Part shown: in pieces, positions 1-8,142 of the stretch
Layout: each line of letters opens with the position of its first letter
Numbering within the stretch: position 1 is the stretch's first letter
Source: Planctomycetota bacterium
Lineage (GTDB): Bacteria; Planctomycetota; UBA8742; UBA2392
Direction: 5' to 3'
Assembly: GCA_020638675.1 (NCBI GenBank)
Contig: JACKID010000001.1
Coordinates: 1,922,001-1,986,000, forward strand
DNA: 64,000 bases
Made by a program: the position numbers and the translations under genes
Notes under the pieces: model-generated
The model's input: the letters and a program-made list of their open reading frames with translations, nothing else
Told to the model about the DNA's origin: nothing
The model's database searches: none

Positions 1-1970
1 TCACGCTCATAGCCTTCCTTCATCTGGATGCGGAAGGTGTGGCCACCGCGGAACTCGATGCCGAGAACCTCGGAGCCGTGGACGACCATGAAGCTGCCGC
101 CCAGTGTCACCATGATGAAGGCCGCGAAAATGCCGGGCACCATCAGGCGCAGCCAGTTGATGTTGCGGTTGCGGGCAAACTTCAGCCCGGCCATGTTGAA
201 CTGCGCGTCGCGCTTGATGTTCAGGATGCCCATCACCATGGCCTTGTAGGCGGCCAGCGAGGTGTAGAGCGTGGCGACGATACCCATGGCCAGCGTAAGC
301 GCGAAACCCTGGATCGGGCCGGAGCCCACTTTGTACAGAATCAACGCGGTCAGCAGCGTCGTCACGTTCGAGTCGACGATGGCCGACAGGGCATTCTTGA
401 AGCCCTCCTCGACCGCGCCTCTGGTGTTCTGGTTCTTCTCGCGCTCTTCTCGTATTCGTTCGTTGATCAGAATGTTGGCGTCGATTGCCATGCCGATCGT
501 CAGCACCACGCCCGCGATGCCGGGCATGGTCAGCGTGCCGAGGCCGGCCGACATTGCGCCCATGATCAGCAGCACGACCATCACGAGGTTGAAGATCGTC
601 AGCAGCCCCAGCCCGCGGTAGACCAGCAGCGCGAAGGCGAACACGCCGATCGCGCCGATGACCAGCGACCACAGACCGCGCTTGACGGCTTCGGCGCCTT
701 CGCTGGGGCCGACGCTTTCTTCGCCTTCCAGCTTCAGCTTGACGTTCAGCGAGCCGGACTTGAGCACGTTGATGATGTCGTCGCGCTCCTGCGTGTTGAA
801 GTTACCGCTGAGCTGCACGCTACCGCTGATGGTGTCTTCGATCGAGTAGGCGCTGTAGACCTGGTCGTCGATGATCACGGCCAGCAGTCGCGGGTCTTCA
901 CCGCCGCTGGCGGCTTTCTTGTGCTTGCGGGTCAGCGCTTCGAAGCGCGCAACGGCGAGGCCCTTCAGGTCGAAGCTGACGGCCATGCGGCCCTGACGGT
1001 CGGTGCTGGGCTGGATGTTGTCCAGGTCCTTGCCACCGATGCTGTAGTCGTCGATCACCTGCACCGGCACGTACTTGTTGCCCGCTGCGTCGGTCTTGAC
1101 CAGCGCGCTGGAGACGTCGTCCTTGGCCAGCTTCAGCCACTTGTACTTGTAGCCTTCGTCGTCGGGGACCTTCGGGTACTCAAGCTTGCTGAACTCGCCG
1201 TCTTCGGCGGCCAGCACGCGCATCTCGAGCTTGCCGGTGGTCTGCAGCAACTGCTTGTAGCGCGCGGTCTCGGCCGACGTGCTGAACTCGGGCAGCTTGA
1301 CTTCAATGCGGTTCTCGCCCAGCGGGGCAATGTTCAGCTCGGTGATGCCCGTGGTACCGAGGCGGCGGTTGAGCGTCTCGATCGTCGGGCCCACGAGGTT
1401 CTTGTCCTCCTTGCGCTGCTTGGCGGTGTTCCAGGTCAGGTAGTAGCGCTTGAGTGCGTCGGCGCGGCCTTCGTCGAACAGCCCGGGCACGTTGTTGAGC
1501 AGGTCGAAGTCTTCCGGCGCCCACATGTCGACAGTCAGTTCCGCGCCGTTGATCACGTCGCCGAACTTCTTGCGGGCTTCCTCGGAGAGTTTGTCTTCGC
1601 GGCCTTGCAGCGGCTCGAGGAGCTCACGGACCTTCTTTTCGGCCTCAACCATGTCCTGCTGCACGAGGACGTAGCGCAGTGATGATCCGCCCTTGAGGTC
1701 CTGGCCCAGGTTCCACTTATAGTCGTGCAGCGGCCAGCGGAAGCGCGAGCCGACGGTGAGTACCTTGTCGTCGTTGCGGTCGCGCAGCTTGAAGTCGGCG
1801 TCGCTGCCCTCGAACTCGTCGGGGTCGATTACGCCGTTGTCGTTCTTGTCGTTCTGCGCCAGGTATTCAGCGTCGACTTCGGCCGGGTTCGGGCCCGGCT
1901 TGGGGATGGCGAGGTAGATGCCGAAAATCAGGAAGATGATCGGGTGCCAGCGTTTAAGAAAGTCCCACAT
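1..1970 (-). CDS. secDF: SecDF fusion protein-export subunit, partial (C-terminus outside window)
   Basis: Membrane component of the Sec translocon that uses the proton gradient to pull exported proteins across the inner membrane. Translated from the ATG at 1970, it opens with one membrane helix (about residues 5-22), then a periplasmic region with the SecD motif DLKGG near residue 91 and the later helix motif GMAIDANILINERIREE. After the last SecD helices the frame continues into a SecF-type start (helix, then GIEFRGGHTF), so SecD and SecF are fused; the rest of SecF lies beyond base 1. Odd: residues 41-52 (DKNDNGVIDPDE) form a canonical 12-residue EF-hand loop just after the first helix, followed by a weaker second one (DRNDDK). 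It is the last visible gene of nusA-infB-yajC-orf-secDF. Confidence 0.93.
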   Translation of the reverse strand, partial: MWDFLKRWHPIIFLIFGIYLAIPKPGPNPAEVDAEYLAQNDKNDNGVIDPDEFEGSDADFKLRDRNDDKVLTVGSRFRWPLHDYKWNLGQDLKGGSSLRYVLVQQDMVEAEKKVRELLEPLQGREDKLSEEARKKFGDVINGAELTVDMWAPEDFDLLNNVPGLFDEGRADALKRYYLTWNTAKQRKEDKNLVGPTIETLNRRLGTTGITELNIAPLGENRIEVKLPEFSTSAETARYKQLLQTTGKLEMRVLAAEDGEFSKLEYPKVPDDEGYKYKWLKLAKDDVSSALVKTDAAGNKYVPVQVIDDYSIGGKDLDNIQPSTDRQGRMAVSFDLKGLAVARFEALTRKHKKAASGGEDPRLLAVIIDDQVYSAYSIEDTISGSVQLSGNFNTQERDDIINVLKSGSLNVKLKLEGEESVGPSEGAEAVKRGLWSLVIGAIGVFAFALLVYRGLGLLTIFNLVMVVLLIMGAMSAGLGTLTMPGIAGVVLTIGMAIDANILINERIREEREKNQNTRGAVEEGFKNALSAIVDSNVTTLLTALILYKVGSGPIQGFALTLAMGIVATLYTSLAAYKAMVMGILNIKRDAQFNMAGLKFARNRNINWLRLMVPGIFAAFIMVTLGGSFMVVHGSEVLGIEFRGGHTFRIQMKEGYER

Positions 1971-2093
1971 GTTTGCGTCCTAATCGTCAGCTCGGCTCCA
2001 GGCCGATGCGTGTCAGAGTCAGTTTGATTGTGGATTCTGGTTTTCGGATTGGGCGGGACGGCCAGAATCGGCAATCCGCAATCCAAAATGGCG

Positions 2094-2582
2094 TTACCGC
2101 AGCGGCGGGGCGCGTGCTGTTTGTGTGAACGTGAGGCTGGAGGGCATTTGCAGCCGGGGTGGCTGCCAGTGTGTCTGGAATCTTGGAGGCGGCAGGTCGA
2201 GCGTGAGCAGCGCCCCGCCCAATGCGGCCAGTGGCTGGAAGTCCTGCGCTTCGCCGATGGACGGGCGCCGTGTGTCGTCGGGCTGCACCAGTCCGGGGAC
2301 CTCGAAGCGGATCGGCACGATGGCCTGGATCAGCGACACGTCGTTGATCAGCGCCAGCGAGCGCTGGCCGTCGTCGAGGTCGGTGCGCACGTCGGATGCG
2401 CGCTCGCCCAGGTTGGCCACCTGCTGAAGCATGCGGGCGCAGTTCACCGGGTCGAGCACGCGAGCGTAGCTGAGCGTGTCACCCAGCGAGCTGGCAAGGT
2501 GCAGGCGCGGCAAATCGGCATAGCTGGCCAGCGCCGCGATCAGCAGCGTGGCTACTACCATGCGTTTCTTCGCCTTGCCCAT
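2094..2582 (-). CDS. Small exported protein of unknown function between yajC and secDF
   Basis: I do not recognise this 162-residue protein. It begins with a basic, then hydrophobic stretch (MGKAKKRMVVATLLIAALAS) that reads as a signal peptide or anchor, and the remainder is soluble with a proline-rich C-terminus. The start lies 6 bases after the yajC stop and has AGG about 9 bases upstream, so it is probably translated in the same transcript as yajC and secDF. About 120 bases separate it from secDF. The position suggests a role linked to export, but no motif supports that. Base composition matches the neighbours. Confidence 0.6.
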   Translation of the reverse strand: MGKAKKRMVVATLLIAALASYADLPRLHLASSLGDTLSYARVLDPVNCARMLQQVANLGERASDVRTDLDDGQRSLALINDVSLIQAIVPIRFEVPGLVQPDDTRRPSIGEAQDFQPLAALGGALLTLDLPPPRFQTHWQPPRLQMPSSLTFTQTARAPPLR

Positions 2583-2588
2583 GGGTAC

Positions 2589-3056
2589 CTATTTCTTGGC
2601 GGTCTCTTTGGCTGTTTCTTTCGATGCTTCTTTCGACGATTCCTTCACTTCCGCCTTGGCGGAGGTCTTGTCGTCGTCCTTCACGCTGGAGCGCTTCTCG
2701 TCAAAGATCTTGGCGATCGCGGCGGTAGCGTAGGTTGAGTACACCTTCTTGTCTTCATCAATGATGACGCGGACTTCGTCGGATTCTTCGTCGACCTTGT
2801 CCACCTTTGCGATCAGCCCGCTGGTGAGCATGACCCGCGTGCCCTTCTCAAGCTGCTTGATCTTGTTCTTGTGCTCGGCTTCCTGGCGCTTGCGGCTGCG
2901 TGAGCTGAAGAACCACATCACCAGCAGCACCGCACCCATCAGCACAAACAGCGGCATCATGGAGGGCGCTTCCTGCTGACCGCCGCCCTGCGCCGGCGCG
3001 TCCTTGGCCGGCGCGCTTTCCTGTCCGATGAACTGTAAACCCATGAATTGAGACAC
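2589..3056 (-). CDS. yajC: YajC, Sec translocon accessory subunit
   Basis: Small single-span inner-membrane protein that associates with SecDF in the Sec translocase. The 155-residue product has a longer N-terminus than usual (Gly/Gln-rich, about 30 residues), one membrane helix (MPLFVLMGAVLLVMWFFSS, about 33-52), then the conserved cytoplasmic YajC block (KGTRVMLTSGLIAKVDKVDE ...) and a Lys/Ser/Glu-rich tail of about 40 residues that typical YajC proteins lack. It lies between infB and the small exported gene upstream of secDF, in the expected yajC-secD order. Confidence 0.93.
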   Translation of the reverse strand: MSQFMGLQFIGQESAPAKDAPAQGGGQQEAPSMMPLFVLMGAVLLVMWFFSSRSRKRQEAEHKNKIKQLEKGTRVMLTSGLIAKVDKVDEESDEVRVIIDEDKKVYSTYATAAIAKIFDEKRSSVKDDDKTSAKAEVKESSKEASKETAKETAKK

Positions 3057-3095
3057 TTCGCGTTCCTTATGTCCGTGCTGCCGTTGTCCGCCCTG

Positions 3096-5852
3096 CTACT
3101 GGTCCAGTGACCGCTTGTGTTCCTCAATGCGGTAGGCTTCCAGCTGGTCGCCTTCCTTGAAGTCTTCGTAGCCCTTGATCTGGATACCGCATTCGAAGCC
3201 TTCGCGCACTTCACTGGCGTCGTCCTTCTCGCGCTTCAGGCTGGTGATGCTAGTTTCATAGATCGGCACACCGTCGCGCAGCAGGCGTACCTTGCTGTCG
3301 CGCTTGATGAAGCCCTTCGTGACCATGCAACCGGCGACCTTGCCGACCTTGCTGACGCGGAACACCTGGCGAATGTCGGCCGTGCCTTCGTACTGCTCGA
3401 CCAGTTCCGGCGCGAGCATGCCGCCCAGCGCGTCGCGGATTTCCTGGATCAGCTTGTAGATGACGTCATAGGTGCGGATGTCGACGTGGTGGTTGTCGGC
3501 CAGTTCGCGGGCCTTGTGGTCTACGCCGACGTGGAAGCCGACGACGATGCCGCCCGAGGCCTCGGCCAGGTGCACGTCGGTCGTGGTGATCTGCCCGACC
3601 GCCGCCTGGATGACCTTCACGCGCACCTCCGCGTGGGTCAGCTTCGCGAGTTCCTGCTTCAGGGTCTCGACCGTGCCCTGCACGTCGCCCTTCAGCACGA
3701 TCACCAGCTCTTTCACCATGGTGCCGGCGCGCGCCTTGGACCATTCCTCCAGGCTGAAGCCGCTGGAGCGGGCCAGCTCGTTCTCCTGCTGGCGGACCAT
3801 GTTGGCGATCTCGGCCGCCTTCTTCAGGTCCTTCATACCGTGGAACAGGCTGCCTGCTTCCGGCATTTCGTCGAGGCCCGCGACCTCTACAGGAATGCTC
3901 GGACCGGCCGTAGTGATCTCGAACAGTCCGGCGCCGCGCGGCTCCTGCATCGCGCGCACGCGCCCGTAGCCGTGGCCGGCCACAATCACGTCACCCTTCC
4001 GCAGCGTGCCTTCCTTGACAAGCATCGTCGCCACGATGCCGCGCCCGGTGTCGCGGTGCGCCTCAAGGACCGTTCCAACGGCCGGCTTATCGGCGACGGC
4101 CTGCAGCTCAAGCAGCTCGGACATGTCGGACAGCACGTGGACCAGCTTGTCGACGCCTTCGCCGGTGATGCTCGAAAGCTCGATGATTTCGGTGTTGCCG
4201 CCCCAGTCGGGGGTCATCAGGTTGTGCGCCGCGAGTTGCTGGCGCGCCTTCATCAGGTTGGCTTCGGGCTTGTCGATCTTGGTGATCGCGACCACGATTT
4301 CGACCTCGGCCGCGCGGGCGTGGCTGATGGCTTCTTCGGTCTGCGGCATGACGCCGTCGTCGGCGGCCACCACGATCACCGCGATGTCGGTAACGTTCGC
4401 GCCGCGCGCTCGCATGGCGGTGAAGGCTTCGTGGCCCGGCGTGTCGATGAAGGTAACGCGCAGGCGCTTGGCGCCTTTGTCAATCTTGCTTTCGTCGACG
4501 ACTGGTATGAACTTGCCGTCCTTGTCCAGCAGGTCGAGGCGGAACGCGCCGATGTGCTGCGTGATGCCGCCCGATTCCTCGCTGACACGGTCCAGCGTTG
4601 CAATCGCGTCCAGCAGGCTGGTTTTGCCGTGGTCGACGTGGCCCATGATGGTCACGATCGGCGCGCGATGCTCGAGGTGGCCGGCGTCCTCCTGGAACTG
4701 CTCCAGCTGCTCGGCAATCAGGTCCTCGGCGTCCTTCGGCTCCTGCACCGTGATTTCGCGCTCGAAGATGATGCCGATCTGCTCGATCACGTCCTTGCTG
4801 AGTGAGTCGTTGATGCGCAGCGGCGGCAGCCCCTCCTTGATCATGCGCATCTGGATTTCGTTGGTCTTGACGCCCATGGCCTCGGACAGCTGGCGCAGGT
4901 TGAGCGGCTGCTCCACCGTCACCGGCCCGGTGGGCATCTCGATCTTCTTCTCTTCCTCGAACTCGCGGCGATCGCGGCGCCGGGCACGCCCGCCGCGCGG
5001 GCGGTCGTAGCTGATCTGGCTGACCTCGAATCGCTCGCGGCGTCCGCGGCCCTTGCCGCCCGGCTCGCCGAAACGGGCGGGGATGATCTCGCGGGTCTGT
5101 TCTTGTGTGACTCGCCCGCGACGCTCCTTGCGCTGGGTCTCCGCTGCTGCCGAAGCCGCGGGCTTGGTTTCCACGGCCTTGTTGCCGGTGGGGGGCGCGG
5201 GCTTGTACTCGGGCTTTTCGTCGACCTGGACTTCCGCCAGGCGCTCTTCCTGCGTGGTGTGCTTCTGCTTCACCATCGCGCGCAGCATGAACTCTTCGTT
5301 CGGGGAGAGGCCTTTGAAGCCCTTGCGCCCGACCTCAAGCCCCAGGCTGCGTGCGATCCGGCTGACCTCGCGCGGGGCGAGCTCGAATTCCGCGGAAAGC
5401 TTGAAGATGATGTCGAGTTTCTGCGCGCGGGGGATCAGTGAGTCGTCGATGTCGTCGGGCGTCTCGATCTCGACGCCCAGGACCTGCGCCACGAACTCGA
5501 CGTGTTCCGGCTTCACGCCCAGCTTTGTACCGAGCGCTTCCTTGCGTTTCTGTTCGGCTGTTTCGGCTGCCTTGCGCTCGGCCTCTTCTTTGGCGGCCTT
5601 GGCTTCTGCGGCCCTGTCTACCTTGGGTGCGGCCTCGGCTGCAGGCTCGGCGGGCTTGTCGTCCGTGTCGAGCCCGAGGTGCTTGCGGATACGGCTGACT
5701 TCTTCTTCGGTGAGCTTGGTAATCGCCGCCTTAACGGTGATTCCAATTTCGGCACACTTTGCCTTGAAGTCCTTCAAGGGCATGCCGATCTCTTTGTAGA
5801 TCTGGTGGGCCTGTATCAGCGCCTGTTCTCCTGTTGCCGAGTCTGCTGCCAT
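3096..5852 (-). CDS. infB: Translation initiation factor IF-2
   Basis: GTPase that brings initiator tRNA to the 30S subunit and promotes subunit joining. 918 residues: an IF2-N module near the start (IYKEIGMPLKDFKAKCAEIG), a charged linker with Arg-rich segments to about residue 320, a second IF2-N-like segment (LNLRQLSEAMGVKTNEIQMR), then the G domain with G1 GHVDHGKT (404-411), DTPGHEAF and TKID, and the C-terminal domains that bind fMet-tRNA. Length and order match bacterial IF-2. It follows nusA by 69 bases, the widespread nusA-infB arrangement, here without rimP, ylxR or rbfA. Confidence 0.97.
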   Translation of the reverse strand: MAADSATGEQALIQAHQIYKEIGMPLKDFKAKCAEIGITVKAAITKLTEEEVSRIRKHLGLDTDDKPAEPAAEAAPKVDRAAEAKAAKEEAERKAAETAEQKRKEALGTKLGVKPEHVEFVAQVLGVEIETPDDIDDSLIPRAQKLDIIFKLSAEFELAPREVSRIARSLGLEVGRKGFKGLSPNEEFMLRAMVKQKHTTQEERLAEVQVDEKPEYKPAPPTGNKAVETKPAASAAAETQRKERRGRVTQEQTREIIPARFGEPGGKGRGRRERFEVSQISYDRPRGGRARRRDRREFEEEKKIEMPTGPVTVEQPLNLRQLSEAMGVKTNEIQMRMIKEGLPPLRINDSLSKDVIEQIGIIFEREITVQEPKDAEDLIAEQLEQFQEDAGHLEHRAPIVTIMGHVDHGKTSLLDAIATLDRVSEESGGITQHIGAFRLDLLDKDGKFIPVVDESKIDKGAKRLRVTFIDTPGHEAFTAMRARGANVTDIAVIVVAADDGVMPQTEEAISHARAAEVEIVVAITKIDKPEANLMKARQQLAAHNLMTPDWGGNTEIIELSSITGEGVDKLVHVLSDMSELLELQAVADKPAVGTVLEAHRDTGRGIVATMLVKEGTLRKGDVIVAGHGYGRVRAMQEPRGAGLFEITTAGPSIPVEVAGLDEMPEAGSLFHGMKDLKKAAEIANMVRQQENELARSSGFSLEEWSKARAGTMVKELVIVLKGDVQGTVETLKQELAKLTHAEVRVKVIQAAVGQITTTDVHLAEASGGIVVGFHVGVDHKARELADNHHVDIRTYDVIYKLIQEIRDALGGMLAPELVEQYEGTADIRQVFRVSKVGKVAGCMVTKGFIKRDSKVRLLRDGVPIYETSITSLKREKDDASEVREGFECGIQIKGYEDFKEGDQLEAYRIEEHKRSLDQ

Positions 5853-5921
5853 ATACCGCGATGTCCCCTCTGGTTACTTCCACAATCCACGCCGCGTTGC
5901 GGCGGTAGTGCACTACCCCGA

Positions 5922-7310
5922 TCACTGGGTCTTGCCCTGCGTGTTCGGCTCCCGCTCCGGCGCCTGCGCAGCATACTCCGCCGCGCGGGAAAATGGATCG
6001 ACCGGACCGGCCGGTTTTCCACCCGCCGACGGTGCCCCCTCTTCGGCCTTTTCTTCGTCTTCGAGGTCCTGGCCGGGCTCGACGTACGTGTTGTCGGCGC
6101 GGCGCTGGGCGCCGTCCGCGTGCACGACGTCGGTGATTTCCTCCGGCGGCTCCGGGCTTTCGGTGCAGTACTGGATGATCTGCGCCGCGATGTCGATCGT
6201 AATGCCCGGCACCTTCATCAGCGCCTCGGGGCCGGCCGCCAGGATGTCGGCGAAGCTGTCGAAGCCGCTGTTGAACAGGCTTTCGGCCAGCATGTCGTCC
6301 ACCAGCTCGATCTGCTGGAACTTGGCCAGCGTACGCTTGCGCCAGTCCTGTTCCTGCGTGACCGTGACGATATCAAGGTCCCACTTGCACAGGCGCGCCG
6401 CGAGCCGCACGTTCTGGCCGCGCTTTCCGATGCTGAGCGAAAGCTGGTCATCCGGCACCACCACGCGGGCGCGGCGGTTGTCGTAGTCCAGTGTGATGGA
6501 ATCAACGCGCGCCGGTTTCAGCGCATTGGTGATCAGGATTTCCGCCGACTCGTTCCAGCGGATGATGTCGATCTTCTCGTTATTCAGCTCGTCAATGATG
6601 CCCTTGATGCGGCTGCCGCGGACGCCTACGCATGCGCCGACCGCGTCCACCTTCGGGTCATAGCTGGCGACGGCGACCTTGCTGCGGAAGCCGGGCTCTC
6701 TGACGATCGCTTTGATCTCAATGATTCGCTCGGCCACTTCCGGCACTTCGAGCTCGAACAGCTTCTTCACGAACTCCGGGTGCGTGCGGGACAGGATGAT
6801 CTTGACCTTCTGCCCCTGCTTGCGCACGTCGAGAATCAAACCGCGCACGCGCTCGCCGACCTGGTAGCTTTCGGTCGGGACCTGCTCTTTGCGCGGGAAG
6901 AAGCACTCTGCGTCGCCGAGGTTGACGAGGTAGTTGGGGCCTTCCATGCGCTGGATCGTGCCGCTGCGGATTTCGCGCTTCAGCCCGATGTACTTCTCAA
7001 AGATGTTGTCGCGTTCCGCTTCCCGGTTCTTCTGCACGAAGATCTGCTTGAACGTCTGGGCGGCGATGCGCCCCATGTCGTCGATCTTCACGTCGAACGT
7101 GTTGCCGTCCAGGTCGGTCTCGCGGGCGATGATGTTGCCGTTGTTCGGGTCAACACTGACGACCAGCGTATCCGGGTTCTCGACGCGCTTGCGCAGCGCC
7201 ACAATCATGGCTTGTTCAATCGCTGCAAGGACTTCGGACTTCTCAATCCCCTTGTCCCGCGCGATCATTTCCACGAAGCGCAGCATTTCCGCGCCGTTTA
7301 CGCCTTCCAT
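5922..7310 (-). CDS. nusA: Transcription termination/antitermination factor NusA
   Basis: RNA polymerase-binding factor that stabilises pauses at hairpins and takes part in termination and antitermination. 462 residues from the ATG at 7310: N-terminal polymerase-binding domain, S1 domain, two KH domains (GVRGSRIKGIIDELNNEKID, then SIGKRGQNVRLAA) and a short helix-hairpin-helix-like C-terminus (MKVPGITIDIAAQII). A longer reading to 7424 is open but would place the start upstream of the leader terminator and at the promoter; ATG 7310 has AGGA about 10 bases upstream and starts at the family's usual place. First gene of the nusA-infB-yajC-secDF run. Confidence 0.96.
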   Translation of the reverse strand: MEGVNGAEMLRFVEMIARDKGIEKSEVLAAIEQAMIVALRKRVENPDTLVVSVDPNNGNIIARETDLDGNTFDVKIDDMGRIAAQTFKQIFVQKNREAERDNIFEKYIGLKREIRSGTIQRMEGPNYLVNLGDAECFFPRKEQVPTESYQVGERVRGLILDVRKQGQKVKIILSRTHPEFVKKLFELEVPEVAERIIEIKAIVREPGFRSKVAVASYDPKVDAVGACVGVRGSRIKGIIDELNNEKIDIIRWNESAEILITNALKPARVDSITLDYDNRRARVVVPDDQLSLSIGKRGQNVRLAARLCKWDLDIVTVTQEQDWRKRTLAKFQQIELVDDMLAESLFNSGFDSFADILAAGPEALMKVPGITIDIAAQIIQYCTESPEPPEEITDVVHADGAQRRADNTYVEPGQDLEDEEKAEEGAPSAGGKPAGPVDPFSRAAEYAAQAPEREPNTQGKTQ

Positions 7311-7337
7311 CTCAATTCGTCCTGACGTCGTACTAAT

Positions 7338-7366
7338 AAAAAAGGAGCCAGCCCAACGGCCGCTCC
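7338..7366 (-). terminator. Intrinsic terminator/attenuator in the nusA leader
   Basis: On the minus strand a GC-rich hairpin (GGAGC ... GCTCC, inner GCC/GGC, bases 7366-7344) runs straight into six T (7343-7338). It lies 27 bases before the nusA start and about 25 bases after the predicted transcription start, so it should act on the nusA transcript itself. It could also stop read-through from the lipoprotein gene ending at 7499. Confidence 0.7.
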
Positions 7367-7396
7367 GGGTCGATACTTCCCTGAAACGTGGGTCAG

Positions 7397-7424
7397 AGTG
7401 TATGCGGCGGCACCCCACTGTCAA
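7397..7424 (-). promoter_or_regulatory. Sigma-70-type promoter for the nusA operon
   Basis: Minus strand: TTGACA at 7424-7419, a 16-base spacer, TACACT at 7402-7397. The -35 box is a full consensus match. Predicted start of transcription is near 7390, giving a leader of about 80 nt that contains the hairpin and T-run at 7366-7338. Confidence 0.7.
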
Positions 7425-7498
7425 GGCGGGGAATGTCCAATAAACCGCGTGAGTGCAACGCCTTACGCACGGTGCAAACGCGACGAAATCTGCCCGTT

Positions 7499-7945
7499 TT
7501 ACTTGGTGCGCGGGTACGGCTGCGGGATGTGTTTCGGGTCCGGTTTGCCATCCTGGTCTTCCTGGCCGTCACCTCGTGTTCGGTCGCCGCCGCAGGCATC
7601 GTAGATGGCCACGCCAAGGGCATAAAAGGCGTAGCCAATGCAGTATCCCAGGTAGACAAACACGTAGAACAGCGCCAGCGCGAGGTACGCATAGGCGGCG
7701 TCCGTGCCGGTCATGCCCTCGATTGTGGGCGGGTCAAACTCCATCCCCGCGCCGCGCGTGATGCCGCTCGGCACGCCTTCGGCGACCGGCTTCAGGTCGT
7801 GGTTGATCACAGGGCGTCCGCGCTCATGCAGCTCACCCATGGTGGCGGTCAGCAGCGGGTCGTTGAGCGTGGCACAACTCGGCAGCACGCACAGAAGGAA
7901 AGCAGCAACAAGCGCCGGAAGGCAACGATAGACAGGAAGACGCAT
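7499..7945 (-). CDS. Small membrane-associated lipoprotein, unknown function
   Basis: 148 residues from the ATG at 7945, which has AGGA about 9 bases upstream; an upstream in-frame start at 7981 is less likely because it would put 12 charged residues before the signal peptide. The N-terminus has a hydrophobic stretch ending in a lipobox (LPSC), so the mature protein should be lipid-anchored. A second long hydrophobic segment rich in Tyr and Ala (AYLALALFYVFVYLGYCIGY) follows near residue 85, and the C-terminus is Asp/Gly/Pro-rich. Family not recognised. It is divergent from purF; the palindromic repeat 8026-8090 occupies the shared upstream region. Confidence 0.7.
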   Translation of the reverse strand: MRLPVYRCLPALVAAFLLCVLPSCATLNDPLLTATMGELHERGRPVINHDLKPVAEGVPSGITRGAGMEFDPPTIEGMTGTDAAYAYLALALFYVFVYLGYCIGYAFYALGVAIYDACGGDRTRGDGQEDQDGKPDPKHIPQPYPRTK

Positions 7946-8025
7946 GGCAGGTCCTGTCGGGGAATTTCTGCGGGGTCGCACCCATTATCTACTCTGGCGC
8001 GGCCAAGGCAAAGCCCAAAGGGCGA

Positions 8026-8090
8026 TCTCGCACAGAGGCCACAGAGAGCGCAGAGCAGGCCTCTGTGACCTCCGTGTTCTCTGTGCGAGA
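8026..8090. repeat. Gene-less copy of the 30-bp inverted repeat (palindromic mini-element)
   Basis: Two 30-base arms, 8026-8055 (starts TCTCGCACAGAG) and 8061-8090 (ends CTCTGTGCGAGA), are inverted copies with 24 of 30 matches and a 5-base loop. The left arm differs at a single position from the left arm of the element at 24875-25338, which carries a gene between the same ends. The right ends agree in their outer 12 bases and near the inner end. This looks like a solo or deleted derivative of that element. No clear target duplication is visible. Confidence 0.85.
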
Positions 8091-8127
8091 CCGCGGTTTC
8101 TCCACCTCTACGCGCACTGGACTGGCT

Positions 8128-8136
8128 TGCTATAAC
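8128..8136 (+). promoter_or_regulatory. Extended -10 promoter of purF, possibly leaderless
   Basis: TGC followed by TATAAC (8128-8136) forms an extended -10 box six bases before the purF ATG at 8143. With normal spacing, transcription would begin at or within a base or two of the ATG. No good -35 box and no Shine-Dalgarno sequence are visible. The repeat 8026-8090 ends 37 bases upstream. Confidence 0.5.
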
Positions 8137-8142
8137 GTGGCC

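Noticed and set aside
39..1682. 547-codon open frame on the plus strand
   Set aside because: Antisense to secDF, whose motifs are clear on the minus strand.
7311..7424. Longer nusA start at 7424
   Set aside because: It would include the promoter and the leader hairpin as coding sequence, and the extra 38 residues have no counterpart in NusA.
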